Shown here: piece by piece, positions 10,604 through 23,176 of the stretch
Numbering within the stretch: position 1 is the stretch's first letter
Layout: every line of letters starts with the position of its first letter
DNA from: Auanema rhodensis
Taxonomy: Eukaryota > Nematoda > Chromadorea > Rhabditida > Rhabditidae
Direction of reading: 5' to 3'
Assembly: GCA_964057225.1 (NCBI GenBank)
Contig: OZ059900.1
Location: forward strand, 21,963,638-22,027,637
DNA: 64,000 bases
Position numbers and translations under genes: made by a program
Notes under the pieces: generated by a model
Databases searched by the model: none
What the model saw: the letters and a program-made list of their open reading frames with translations, nothing else
What the model was told of the DNA's origin: nothing

Positions 10604-13600
10604 GTTCAGCATGTAAAATGCTTCATTTTAGTATGTAACACGCTGAAATTCGTTGCATTTGACGACTCATATGAACAAAAATCGATTTAATCAATATTAG
10701 CCATAAGGGGCGTGCCCTCAGAATATGCTAATTTCCTTAATTTTCTAACCCTTGTTTTTTTGTCGTGAAAGTGGAACTAGACGTTGTACGAACAATTTTG
10801 AGCTAGGTTTCATTGACATTGCATGAGTTTGAACACATGAAATCGTAAGTCAAAACCTTGTTTACAGCGAAATTTCCAAAAACTGGTTTTCCAGCATAAT
10901 AAAATATTTCTCATGGGAAATACTGTGTTTTTGTATTTTACTAGTGTTCAGCATGTAAAATGCTTCATTTTAGTATGTAACACGCTGAAATTCGTTGCAT
11001 TTGACGACTCATATGAACAAAAATCGATTTAATCAATATTAGCCATAAGGGGCGTGCCCTCAGAATATGCTAATTTCCTTAATTTTCTAACCCCTGTTTT
11101 TTTGTCGTGAAAGTGGAACTAGACGTTGTACGAACAATTTTGAGCTAGGTTTCATTGACATTGCATGAGTTTGAACACATGAAATCGTAAGTCAAAACCT
11201 TGTTTACAGCGAAATTTCCAAAAACTGGTTTTCCAGCATAATAAAATATTTCTCATGGGAAATACTGTGTTTTTGTATTTTTCTAGTGTTCAGCATGTAA
11301 AATGCTTCATTTTAGTATGTAACACGCTGAAATTCGTTGCATTTGACGACTCATATGAACAAAAATCGATTTAATCAATATTAGCCATAAGGGGCGTGCC
11401 CTCAGAATATGCTAATTTCCTTAATTTTCTAACCTCTGTTTTTTTGTCGTGAAAGTGGAACTAAACGTTGTACGAACAATTTTGAGCTAGGTTTCATTGA
11501 CATTGCATGAGTTTGAACACATGAAATCGTAAGTCAAAACCTTGTTTACAGCGAAATTTCCAAAAACTGGTTTTCCAGCATAATAAAATATTTCTCATGG
11601 GAAATACTGTGTTTTTGTATTTTTCTAGTGTTCAGCATGTAAAATGCTTCATATTAGTATGTAACACGCTGAAATTCGTTGCATTTGACGACTCATATGA
11701 ACAAAAATCGATTTAATCAATATTAGCCATAAGGGGCGTGCCCTCAGAATATGCTAATTTCCTTAATTTTCTAACCCCTGTTTTTTTGTCGTGAAAGTGG
11801 AACTAGACGTTGTACGAACAATTTTGAGCTAGGTTTCATTGACATTGCATGAGTTTGAACACATGAAATCGTAAGTCAAAACCTTGTTTACAGCGAAATT
11901 TCCAAAAACTGGTTTTCCAGCATAATAAAATATTTCTCATGGGAAATACTGTGTTTTTGTATTTTACTAGTGTTCAGCATGTAAAATGCTTCATTTTAGT
12001 ATGTAACACGCTGAAATTCGTTGCATTTGACGACTCATATGAACAAAAATCGATTTAATCAATATTAGCCATAAGGGGCGTGCCCTCAGAATATGCTAAT
12101 TTCCTTAATTTTCTAACCCCTGTTTTTTTGTCGTGAAAGTGGAACTAGACGTTGTACGAACAATTTTGAGCTAAGTTTCATTGACATTGCATGAGTTTGA
12201 ACACATGAAATCGTAAGTCAAAACCTTGTTTACAGCGAAATTTCCAAAAACTGGTTTTCCAGCATAATAAAATATTTCTCATGGGAAATACTGTGTTTTT
12301 GTTTTTTTCTAGTGTTCAGCATGTAAAATGCTTCATTTTAGTATGTAACACGCTGAAATTCGTTGCATTTGACGAATCATATGAACAAAAATCGATTTAA
12401 TCAATATTAGCCATAAGGGGCGTGCCCTCAGAATATGCTAATTTCCTTAATTTTCTAACCCCTGTTTTTTTGTCGTGAAAGTGGAACTAGACGTTGTACG
12501 AACAATTTTGAGCTAGGTTTCATTGACATTGCATGAGTTTGAACACATGAAATCGTAAGTCAAAACCTTGTTTACAGCGAAATTTCCAAAAACTGGTTTT
12601 CCAGCATAATAAAATATTTCTCATGGGAAATACTGTGTTTTTGTATTTTACTAGTGTTCAGCATGTAAAATGCTTCATTTTAGTATGTAACACGCTGAAA
12701 TTCGTTGCATTTGACGACTCATATGAACAAAAATCGATTTAATCAATATTAGCCATAAGGGGCGTGCCCTCAGAATATGCTAATTTCCTTAATTTTCTAA
12801 CCCCTGTTTTTTTGTCGTGAAAGTGGAACTAAACGTTGTACGAACAATTTTGAGCTAGGTTTCATTGACATTGCATGAGTTTGAACACATGAAATCGTAA
12901 GTCAAAACCTTGTTTACAGCGAAATTTCCAAAAACTGGTTTTCCAGCATAATAAAATATTTCTCATGAGAAATACTGTGTTTTTGTATTTTTCTAGTGTT
13001 CAGCATGTAAAATGCTTCATTTTAGTATGTAACACGCTGAAATTCGTTGCATTTGACGACTCATATGAACAAAAATCGATTTAATCAATATTAGCCATAA
13101 GGGGCGTGCCCTCAGAATATGCTAATTTCCTTAATTTTCTAACCCCTGTTTTTTTGTCGTGAAAGTGGAACTAGACGTTGTACGAACAATTTTGAGCTAG
13201 GTTTCATTGACATTGCATGAGTTTGAACACATGAAATCGTAAGTCAAAACCTTGTTTACAGCGAAATTTCCAAAAACTGGTTTTCCAGCATAATAAAATA
13301 TTTCTCATGGGAAATACTGTGTTTTTGTATTTTTCTAGTGTTCAGCATGTAAAATGCTTCATTTTAGTATGTAACACGCTGAAATTCGTTGCATTTGACG
13401 ACTCATATGAACAAAAATCGATTTAATCAATATTAGCCATAAGGGGCGTGCCCTCAGAATATGCTAATTTCCTTAATTTTCTAACCCCTGTTTTTTTGTC
13501 GTGAAAGTGGAACTAGACGTTGTACGAACAATTTTGAGCTAGGTTTCATTGACATTGCATGAGTTTGAACACATGAAATCGTAAGTCAAAACCTTGTTTA

Positions 13601-16600
13601 CAGCGAAATTTCCAAAAACTGGTTTTCCAGCATAATAAAATATTTCTCATGGGAAATACTGTGTTTTTGTATTTTTCTAGTGTTCAGCATGTAAAATGCT
13701 TCATTTTAGTATGTAACACGCTGAAATTCGTTGCATTCGACGACTCATATGAACAAAAATCGATTTAATCAATATTAGCCATAAGGGGCGTGCCCTCAGA
13801 ATATGCTAATTTCCTTAATTTTCTAACCCCTGTTTTTTTGTCGTGAAAGTGGAACTACACGTTGTACGAACAATTTTGAGCTAGGTTTCATTGACATTGC
13901 ATGAGTTTGAACACATGAAATCGTAAGTCAAAACCTTGTTTACAGCGAAATTTCCAAAAACTGGTTTTCCAGCATAATAAAATATTTCTCATGGGAAATA
14001 CTGTGTTTTCGTAATTTTCTAGTGTTCAGCATGTAAAATGCTTCATTTTAGTATGTAACACGCTGAAATTCGTTGCATTTGACGAATCATATGAACAAAA
14101 ATCGATTTAATCAATATTAGCCATAAGGGGCGTGCCCTCAGAATATGCTAATTTCCTTAATTTTCTAACCCCTGTTTTTTTGTCGTGAAAGTGGAACTAG
14201 ACGTTGTACGAACAATTTTGAGCTAGGTTTCATTGACATTGCATGAGTTTGAACACATGAAATCGTAAGTCAAAACCTTGTTTACAGCGAAATTTCCAAA
14301 AACTGGTTTTCCAGCATAATAAAATATTTCTCATGGGAAATACTGTGTTTTTGTATTTTACTAGTGTTCAGCATGTAAAATGCTTCATTTTAGTATGTAA
14401 CACGCTGAAATTCGTTGCATTTGACGACTCATATGAACAAAAATCGATTTAATCAATATTAGCCATAAGGGGCGTGCCCTCAGAATATGCTAATTTCCTT
14501 AATTTTCTAACCCCTGTTTTTTTGTCGTGAAAGTGGAACTAGACGTTGTACGAACAATTTTGAGCTAGGTTTCATTGACATTGCATGAGTTTGAACACAT
14601 GAAATCGTAAGTCAAAACCTTGTTTACAGCGAAATTTCCAAAAACTGGTTTTCCAGCATAATAAAATATTTCTCATGGGAAATACTGTGTTTTTGTATTT
14701 TTCTAGTGTTCAGCATGTAAAATGCTTCATTTTAGTATGTAACACGCTGAAATTCGTTGCATTTGACGACTCATATGAACAAAAATCGATTTAATCAATA
14801 TTAGCCATAAGGGGCGTGCCCTCAGAATATGCTAATTTCCTTAATTTTCTAACCCCTGTTTTTTTGTCGTGAAAGTGGAACTAGACGTTGTACGAACAAT
14901 TTTGAGCTAGGTTTCATTGACATTGCATGAGTTTGAACACATGAAATCGTAAGTCAAAACCTTGTTTACAGCGAAATTTCCAAAAACTGGTTTTCCAGCA
15001 TAATAAAATATTTCTCATGGGAAATACTGTGTTTTTGTATTTTTCTAGTGTTCAGCATGTAAAATGCTTCATTTTAGTATGTAACACGCTGAAATTCGTT
15101 GCATTCGACGACTCATATGAACAAAAATCGATTTAATCAATATTAGCCATAAGGGGCGTGCCCTCAGAATATGCTAATTTCCTTAATTTTCTAACCCCTG
15201 TTTTTTTGTCGTGAAAGTGGAACTACACGTTGTACGAACAATTTTGAGCTAGGTTTCATTGACATTGCATGAGTTTGAACACATGAAATCGTAAGTCAAA
15301 ACCTTGTTTACAGCGAAATTTCCAAAAACTGGTTTTCCAGCATAATAAAATATTTCTCATGGGAAATACTGTGTTTTCGTATTTTTCTAGTGTTCAGCAT
15401 GTAAAATGCTTCATTTTAGTATGTAACACGCTGAAATTCGTTGCATTTGACGACTCATATGAACAAAAATCGATTTAATCAATATTAGCCATAAGGGGCG
15501 TGCCCTCAGAATATGCTAATTTCCTTAATTTTCTAACCCCTGTTTTTTTGTCGTGAAAGTGGAACTAGACGTTGTACGAACAATTTTGAGCTAGGTTTCA
15601 TTGACATTGCATGAGTTTGAACACATGAAATCGTAAGTCAAAACCTTGTTTACAGCGAAATTTCCAAAAACTGGTTTTCCAGCATAATAAAATATTTCTC
15701 ATGGGAAATACTGTGTTTTTGTATTTTTCTAGTGTTCAGCATGTAAAATGCTTCATTTTAGTATGTAACACGCTGAAATTCGTTGCATTCGACGACTCAT
15801 ATGAACAAAAATCGATTTAATCAATATTAGCCATAAGGGGCGTGCCCTCAGAATATGCTAATTTCCTTAATTTTCTAACCCCTGTTTTTTTGTCGTGAAA
15901 GTGGAACTACACGTTGTACGAACAATTTTGAGCTAGGTTTCATTGACATTGCATGAGTTTGAACACATGAAATCGTAAGTCAAAACCTTGTTTACAGCGA
16001 AATTTCCAAAAACTGGTTTTCCAGCATAATAAAATATTTCTCATGAGAAATACTGTGTTTTCGTATTTTTCTAGTGTTCAGCATGTAAAATGCTTCATTT
16101 TAGTATGTAACACGCTGAAATTCGTTGCATTTGACGACTCATATGAACAAAAATCGATTTAATCAATATTAGCCATAAGGGGCGTGCCCTCAGAATATGC
16201 TAATTTCCTTAATTTTCTAACCCCTGTTTTTTTGTCGTGAAAGTGGAACTAGACGTTGTACGAACAATTTTGAGCTAGGTTTCATTGACATTGCATGAGT
16301 TTGAACACATGAAATCGTAAGTCAAAACCTTGTTTACAGCGAAATTTCCAAAAACTGGTTTTCCAGCATAATAAAATATTTCTCATGGGAAATACTGTGT
16401 TTTTGTATTTTACTAGTGTTCAGCATGTAAAATGCTTCATTTTAGTATGTAACACGCTGAAATTCGTTGCATTTGACGACTCATATGAACAAAAATCGAT
16501 TTAATCAATATTAGCCATAAGGGGCGTGCCCTCAGAATATGCTAATTTCCTTCATTTTCTAACCCCTGTTTTTTTGTCGTGAAAGTGGAACTAGACGTTG

Positions 16601-17444
16601 TACGAACAATTTTGAGCTAGGTTTCATTGACATTGCATGAGTTTGAACACATGAAATCGTAAGTCAAAACCTTGTTTACAGCGAAATTTCCAAAAACTGG
16701 TTTTCCAGCATAATAAAATATTTCTCATGGGAAATACTGTGTTTTTGTATTTTTCTAGTGTTCAGCATGTAAAATGCTTCATTTTAGTATGTAACACGCT
16801 GAAATTCGTTGCATTTGACGACTCATATGAACAAAAATCGATTTAATCAATATTAGCCATAAGGGGCGTGCCCTCAGAATATGCTAATTTCCTTAATTTT
16901 CTAACCCCTGTTTTTTTTGTCGTGAAAGTGGAACTAGACGTTGTACGAATAATTTTGAGCTAGGTTTCATTGACATTGCATGAGTTTGAACACATGAAAT
17001 CGTAAGTCAAAACCTTGTTTACAGCGAAATTTCCAAAAACTGGTTTTCCAGCATAATAAAATATTTCTCATGGGAAATACTGTGTTTTTGTATTTTTCTA
17101 GTGTTCAGCATGTAAAATGCTTCATTTTAGTATGTAACACGCTGAAATTCGTTGCATTCGACGACTCATATGAACAAAAATCGATTTAATCAATATTAGC
17201 CATAAGGGGCGTGCCCTCAGAATATGCTAATTTCCTTAATTTTCTAACCCCTGTTTTTTTGTCGTGAAAGTGGAACTACACGTTGTACGAACAATTTTGA
17301 GCTAGGTTTCATTGACATTGCATGAGTTTGAACACATGAAATCGTAAGTCAAAACCTTGTTTACAGCGAAATTTCCAAAAACTGGTTTTCCAGCATAATA
17401 AAATATTTCTCATGGGAAATACTGTGTTTTCGTATTTTTCTAGT
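10604..17444 (+). repeat. Large left-domain duplication, copy B (20 units)
   Basis: This is the sister of 4447-10261, carrying the same ordered rare variants with three extra units. The offset is 6499 bp near 12656 and 7183 bp near 15734, the difference being two units. The extra base in each offset comes from the eight-T unit at 9577. Confidence 0.85.
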
Positions 17445-20180
17445 GTTCAGCATGTAAAATGCTTCATTTTAGTATGTAACACGCTGAAATTCGTTGCATT
17501 TGACGACTCATATGAACAAAAATCGATTTAATCAATATTAGCCATAAGGGGCGTGCCCTCAGAATATGCTAATTTCCTTAATTTTCTAACCCCTGTTTTT
17601 TTGTCGTGAAAGTGGAACTAGACGTTGTACGAACAATTTTGAGCTAGGTTTCATTGACATTGCATGAGTTTGAACACATGAAATCGTAAGTCAAAACCTT
17701 GTTTACAGCGAAATTTCCAAAAACTGGTTTTCCAGCATAATAAAATATTTCTCATGAGAAATACTGTGTTTTTGTATTTTTCTAGTGTTCAGCATGTAAA
17801 ATGCTTCATTTTAGTATGTAACACGCTGAAATTCGTTGCATTTGACGACTCATATGAACAAAAATCGATTTAATCAATATTAGCCATAAGGGGCGTGCCC
17901 TCAGAATATGCTAATTTCCTTAATTTTCTAACCCCTGTTTTTTTGTCGTGAAAGTGGAACTAGACGTTGTACAAACAATTTTGAGCTAGGTTTCATAGAC
18001 ATTGCATGAGTTTGAACACATGAAATCGTAAGTCAAAACCTTGTTTACAGAGAAATTTCCAAAAACTGGTTTTCCAGCATAATAAAATATTTCTCATGAG
18101 AAATACTGTGTTTTTGTATTTTTCTAGTGTTCAGCATGTAAAATGCTTCATTTTAGTATGTAACACGCTGAAATTCGTTGCATTTGACGACTCATATGAA
18201 CAAAAATCGATTTAATCAATATTAGCCATAAGGGGCGTGCCCTCAGAATATGCTAATTTCCTTAATTTTCTAACCCCTGTTTTTTTGTCGTGAAAGTGGA
18301 ACTAGACGTTGTACGAACATTTTTGAGCTAGGTTTCATTGACATTGCATGAGTTTGAACACATGAAATCGTAAGTCAAAACCTTGTTTACAGCGAAATTT
18401 CCAAAAACTGGTTTTCCAGCATAATAAAATATTTCTCATGGGAAATACTGTGTTTTTGTATTTCTCTAGTGTTCAGCATGTAAAATGCTTCATTTTAGTA
18501 TGTAACACGCTGAAATTCGTTGCATTTGACGACTCATATGAACAAAAATCGATTTAATCAATATTAGCCATAAGGGGCGTGCCCTCAGAATATGCTAATT
18601 TCCTTAATTTTCTAACCCCTGTTTTTTTGTCGTGAAAGTGGAACTAGACGTTGTACGAACAATTTTGAGCTACGTTTCATTGACATTGCATGAGTTTGAA
18701 CACATGAAATCGTAAGTCAAAACCTTGTTTACAGCGAAATTTCCAAAAACTGGTTTTCCAGCATAATAAAATATTTCTCATGGGAAATACTGTGTTTTTG
18801 TATTTTTCTAGTGTTCAGCATGTAAAATGCTTCATATTAGTATGTAACACGCTGAAATTCGTTGCATTTGACGACTCATATGAACAAAAATCGATTTAAT
18901 CAATATTAGCCATAAGGGGCGTGCCCTCAGAATATGCTAATTTCCTTAATTTTCTAGCCCCTGTTTTTTTGTCGTGAAAGTGGAACTAGACGTTGTACGA
19001 ACAATTTTGAGCTAAGTTTCATTGACATTGCATGAGTTTGAACACATGAAATCGTAAGTCAAAACCTTGTTTACAGCGAAATTTCCAAAAACTGGTTTTC
19101 CAGCATAATAAAATATTTCTCATGGGAAATACTGTGTTTTTGTATTTTTCTAGTGTTCAGCATGTAAAATGCTTCATTTTAGTATGTAACACGCTGAAAT
19201 TCGTTGCATTCGACGACTCATATGAACAAAAATCGATTTAATCAATATTAGCCATAAGGGGCGTGCCCTCAGAATATGCTAATTTCCTTAATTTTCTAAC
19301 CCCTGTTTTTTTGTCGTGAAAGTGGAACTAGACGTTGTACGAACAATTTTGAGCTAGGTTTCATTGACATTGCATGAGTTTGAACACATGAAATCGTAAG
19401 TCAAAACCTTGTTTACAGCGAAATTTCCAAAAACTGGTTTTCCAGCATAATAAAATATTTCTCATGGGAAATACTGTGTTTTTGTATTTTTCTAGTGTTC
19501 AGCATGTAAAATGCTTCATTTTAGTATGTAACACGCTGAAATTCGTTGCATTTGACGACTCATATGAACAAAAATCGATTTAATCAATATTAGCCATAAG
19601 GGGTGTGCCCTCAGAATATGCTAATTTCCTTAATTTTCTAACCCCTGTTTTTTTGTCGTGAAAGTGGAACTAGACGTTGTACGAACAATTTTGAGCTAGG
19701 TTTCATTGACATTGCATGAGTTTGAACACATGAAATCGTAAGTCAAAACCTTGTTTACAGCGAAATTTCCAAAAACTGGTTTTCCAGCATAATAAAATAT
19801 TTCTCATGGGAAATACTGTGTTTTTGTATTTTTCTAGTGTTCAGCATGTAAAATGCTTCATTTTAGTATGTAACACGCTGAAATTCGTTGCATTCGACGA
19901 CTCATATGAACAAAAATCGATTTAATCAATATTAGCCATAAGGGGCGTGCCCTCAGAATATGCTAATTTCCTTAATTTTCTAACCCTTGTTTTTTTGTCG
20001 TGAAAGTGGAACTAGACGTTGTACGAACAATTTTGAGCTAGGTTTCATTGACATTGCATGAGTTTGAACACATGAAATCGTAAGTCAAAACCTTGTTTAC
20101 AGCGAAATTTCCAAAAACTGGTTTTCCAGCATAATAAAATATTTCTCATGGGAAATACTGTGTTTTTGTATTTTTCTAGT
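17445..20180 (+). repeat. 8-unit HOR (2736 bp), copy 1
   Basis: Rare markers recur at an offset of exactly 2736 bp: GTACAAAC with CATAGAC and CAGAGAAA (17787 and 20523), GAACATTTTT (18129 and 20865), GCTACGTTT (18471 and 21207), CTAGCCCC with CATATT (18813 and 21549), CATTCGAC (19155 and 21891), and GGGGTGTGCC (19497 and 22233). The eighth unit differs (CATTCGAC/ACCCTTG here, CATATT/GCTAAGT in copy 2). Confidence 0.9.
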
Positions 20181-22892
20181 GTTCAGCATGTAAAATGCTT
20201 CATTTTAGTATGTAACACGCTGAAATTCGTTGCATTTGACGACTCATATGAACAAAAATCGATTTAATCAATATTAGCCATAAGGGGCGTGCCCTCAGAA
20301 TATGCTAATTTCCTTAATTTTCTAACCCCTGTTTTTTTGTCGTGAAAGTGGAACTAGACGTTGTACGAACAATTTTGAGCTAGGTTTCATTGACATTGCA
20401 TGAGTTTGAACACATGAAATCGTAAGTCAAAACCTTGTTTACAGCGAAATTTCCAAAAACTGGTTTTCCAGCATAATAAAATATTTCTCATGAGAAATAC
20501 TGTGTTTTTGTATTTTTCTAGTGTTCAGCATGTAAAATGCTTCATTTTAGTATGTAACACGCTGAAATTCGTTGCATTTGACGACTCATATGAACAAAAA
20601 TCGATTTAATCAATATTAGCCATAAGGGGCGTGCCCTCAGAATATGCTAATTTCCTTAATTTTCTAACCCCTGTTTTTTTGTCGTGAAAGTGGAACTAGA
20701 CGTTGTACAAACAATTTTGAGCTAGGTTTCATAGACATTGCATGAGTTTGAACACATGAAATCGTAAGTCAAAACCTTGTTTACAGAGAAATTTCCAAAA
20801 ACTGGTTTTCCAGCATAATAAAATATTTCTCATGAGAAATACTGTGTTTTTGTATTTTTCTAGTGTTCAGCATGTAAAATGCTTCATTTTAGTATGTAAC
20901 ACGCTGAAATTCGTTGCATTTGACGACTCATATGAACAAAAATCGATTTAATCAATATTAGCCATAAGGGGCGTGCCCTCAGAATATGCTAATTTCCTTA
21001 ATTTTCTAACCCCTGTTTTTTTGTCGTGAAAGTGGAACTAGACGTTGTACGAACATTTTTGAGCTAGGTTTCATTGACATTGCATGAGTTTGAACACATG
21101 AAATCGTAAGTCAAAACCTTGTTTACAGCGAAATTTCCAAAAACTGGTTTTCCAGCATAATAAAATATTTCTCATGGGAAATACTGTGTTTTCGTATTTT
21201 TCTAGTGTTCAGCATGTAAAATGCTTCATTTTAGTATGTAACACGCTGAAATTCGTTGCATTTGACGAATCATATGAACAAAAATCGATTTAATCAATAT
21301 TAGCCATAAGGGGCGTGCCCTCAGAATATGCTAATTTCCTTAATTTTCTAACCCCTGTTTTTTTGTCGTGAAAGTGGAACTAGACGTTGTACGAACAATT
21401 TTGAGCTACGTTTCATTGACATTGCATGAGTTTGAACACATGAAATCGTAAGTCAAAACCTTGTTTACAGCGAAATTTCCAAAAACTGGTTTTCCAGCAT
21501 AATAAAATATTTCTCATGGGAAATACTGTGTTTTTGTATTTTTCTAGTGTTCAGCATGTAAAATGCTTCATATTAGTATGTAACACGCTGAAATTCGTTG
21601 CATTTGACGACTCATATGAACAAAAATCGATTTAATCAATATTAGCCATAAGGGGCGTGCCCTCAGAATATGCTAATTTCCTTAATTTTCTAGCCCCTGT
21701 TTTTTTGTCGTGAAAGTGGAACTAGACGTTGTACGAACAATTTTGAGCTAAGTTTCATTGACATTGCATGAGTTTGAACACATGAAATCGTAAGTCAAAA
21801 CCTTGTTTACAGCGAAATTTCCAAAAACTGGTTTTCCAGCATAATAAAATATTTCTCATGGGAAATACTGTGTTTTCGTATTTTCCTAGTGTTCAGCATG
21901 TAAAATGCTTCATTTTAGTATGTAACACGCTGAAATTCGTTGCATTCGACGACTCATATGAACAAAAATCGATTTAATCAATATTAGCCATAAGGGGCGT
22001 GCCCTCAGAATATGCTAATTTCCTTAATTTTCTAACCCCTGTTTTTTTGTCGTGAAAGTGGAACTAGACGTTGTACGAACAATTTTGAGCTAGGTTTCAT
22101 TGACATTGCATGAGTTTGAACACATGAAATCGTAAGTCAAAACCTTGTTTACAGCGAAATTTCCAAAAACTGGTTTTCCAGCATAATAAAATATTTCTCA
22201 TGGGAAATACTGTGTTTTTGTATTTTTCTAGTGTTCAGCATGTAAAATGCTTCATTTTAGTATGTAACACGCTGAAATTCGTTGCATTTGACGACTCATA
22301 TGAACAAAAATCGATTTAATCAATATTAGCCATAAGGGGTGTGCCCTCAGAATATGCTAATTTCCTTAATTTTCTAACCCCTGTTTTTTTGTCGTGAAAG
22401 TGGAACTAGACGTTGTACGAACAATTTTGAGCTAGGTTTCATTGACATTGCATGAGTTTGAACACATGAAATCGTAAGTCAAAACCTTGTTTACAGCGAA
22501 ATTTCCAAAAACTGGTTTTCCAGCATAATAAAATATTTCTCATGGGAAATACTGTGTTTTTGTATTTTTCTAGTGTTCAGCATGTAAAATGCTTCATATT
22601 AGTATGTAACACGCTGAAATTCGTTGCATTTGACGACTCATATGAACAAAAATCGATTTAATCAATATTAGCCATAAGGGGCGTGCCCTCAGAATATGCT
22701 AATTTCCTTAATTTTCTAACCCCTGTTTTTTTGTCGTGAAAGTGGAACTAGACGTTGTACGAACAATTTTGAGCTAAGTTTCATTGACATTGCATGAGTT
22801 TGAACACATGAAATCGTAAGTCAAAACCTTGTTTACAGCGAAATTTCCAAAAACTGGTTTTCCAGCATAATAAAATATTTCTGATGGGAAAT
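20181..22892 (+). repeat. 8-unit HOR, copy 2, cut by the assembly gap
   Basis: This repeats 17445-20180 and stops at the N run 24 bases before the end of its eighth unit. Scattered differences (CGTATTTTTC in the unit at 20865, GAATCAT at 21207, CGTATTTTCC at 21549) make this duplication older than the 12-kb one at 30-54 kb. The CTGATGGG just before the gap is a singleton and may be an edge error. Confidence 0.88.
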
Positions 22893-23092
22893 NNNNNNNN
22901 NNNNNNNNNNNNNNNNNNNNNNNNNNNNNNNNNNNNNNNNNNNNNNNNNNNNNNNNNNNNNNNNNNNNNNNNNNNNNNNNNNNNNNNNNNNNNNNNNNNN
23001 NNNNNNNNNNNNNNNNNNNNNNNNNNNNNNNNNNNNNNNNNNNNNNNNNNNNNNNNNNNNNNNNNNNNNNNNNNNNNNNNNNNNNNNNNNNN
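22893..23092. other. Assembly gap, 200 N
   Basis: Exactly 200 N. The left flank stops at p318 and the right flank resumes at p259. A phase-preserving gap would need 282 bases plus a multiple of 342, so 200 is a placeholder and the true missing length is unknown. Marker sets differ on the two sides, so the gap may conceal many units. Confidence 0.97.
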
Positions 23093-23176
23093 TTACAGCG
23101 AAATTTCCAAAAACTGGTTTTCCAGCATAATAAAATATTTCTCATGGGAAATACTGTGTTTTTGTTTTTTTCTAGT

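Noticed and set aside
22882-22892. CTGATGGG variant as a new subfamily marker
   Set aside because: It is a singleton within a dozen bases of the N run and is more likely an edge error.
22774-23145. Open frame of 123 codons on the minus strand across the N gap
   Set aside because: Most of its length is N and the rest is ordinary satellite sequence; it is an artefact of unknown bases being read as open.
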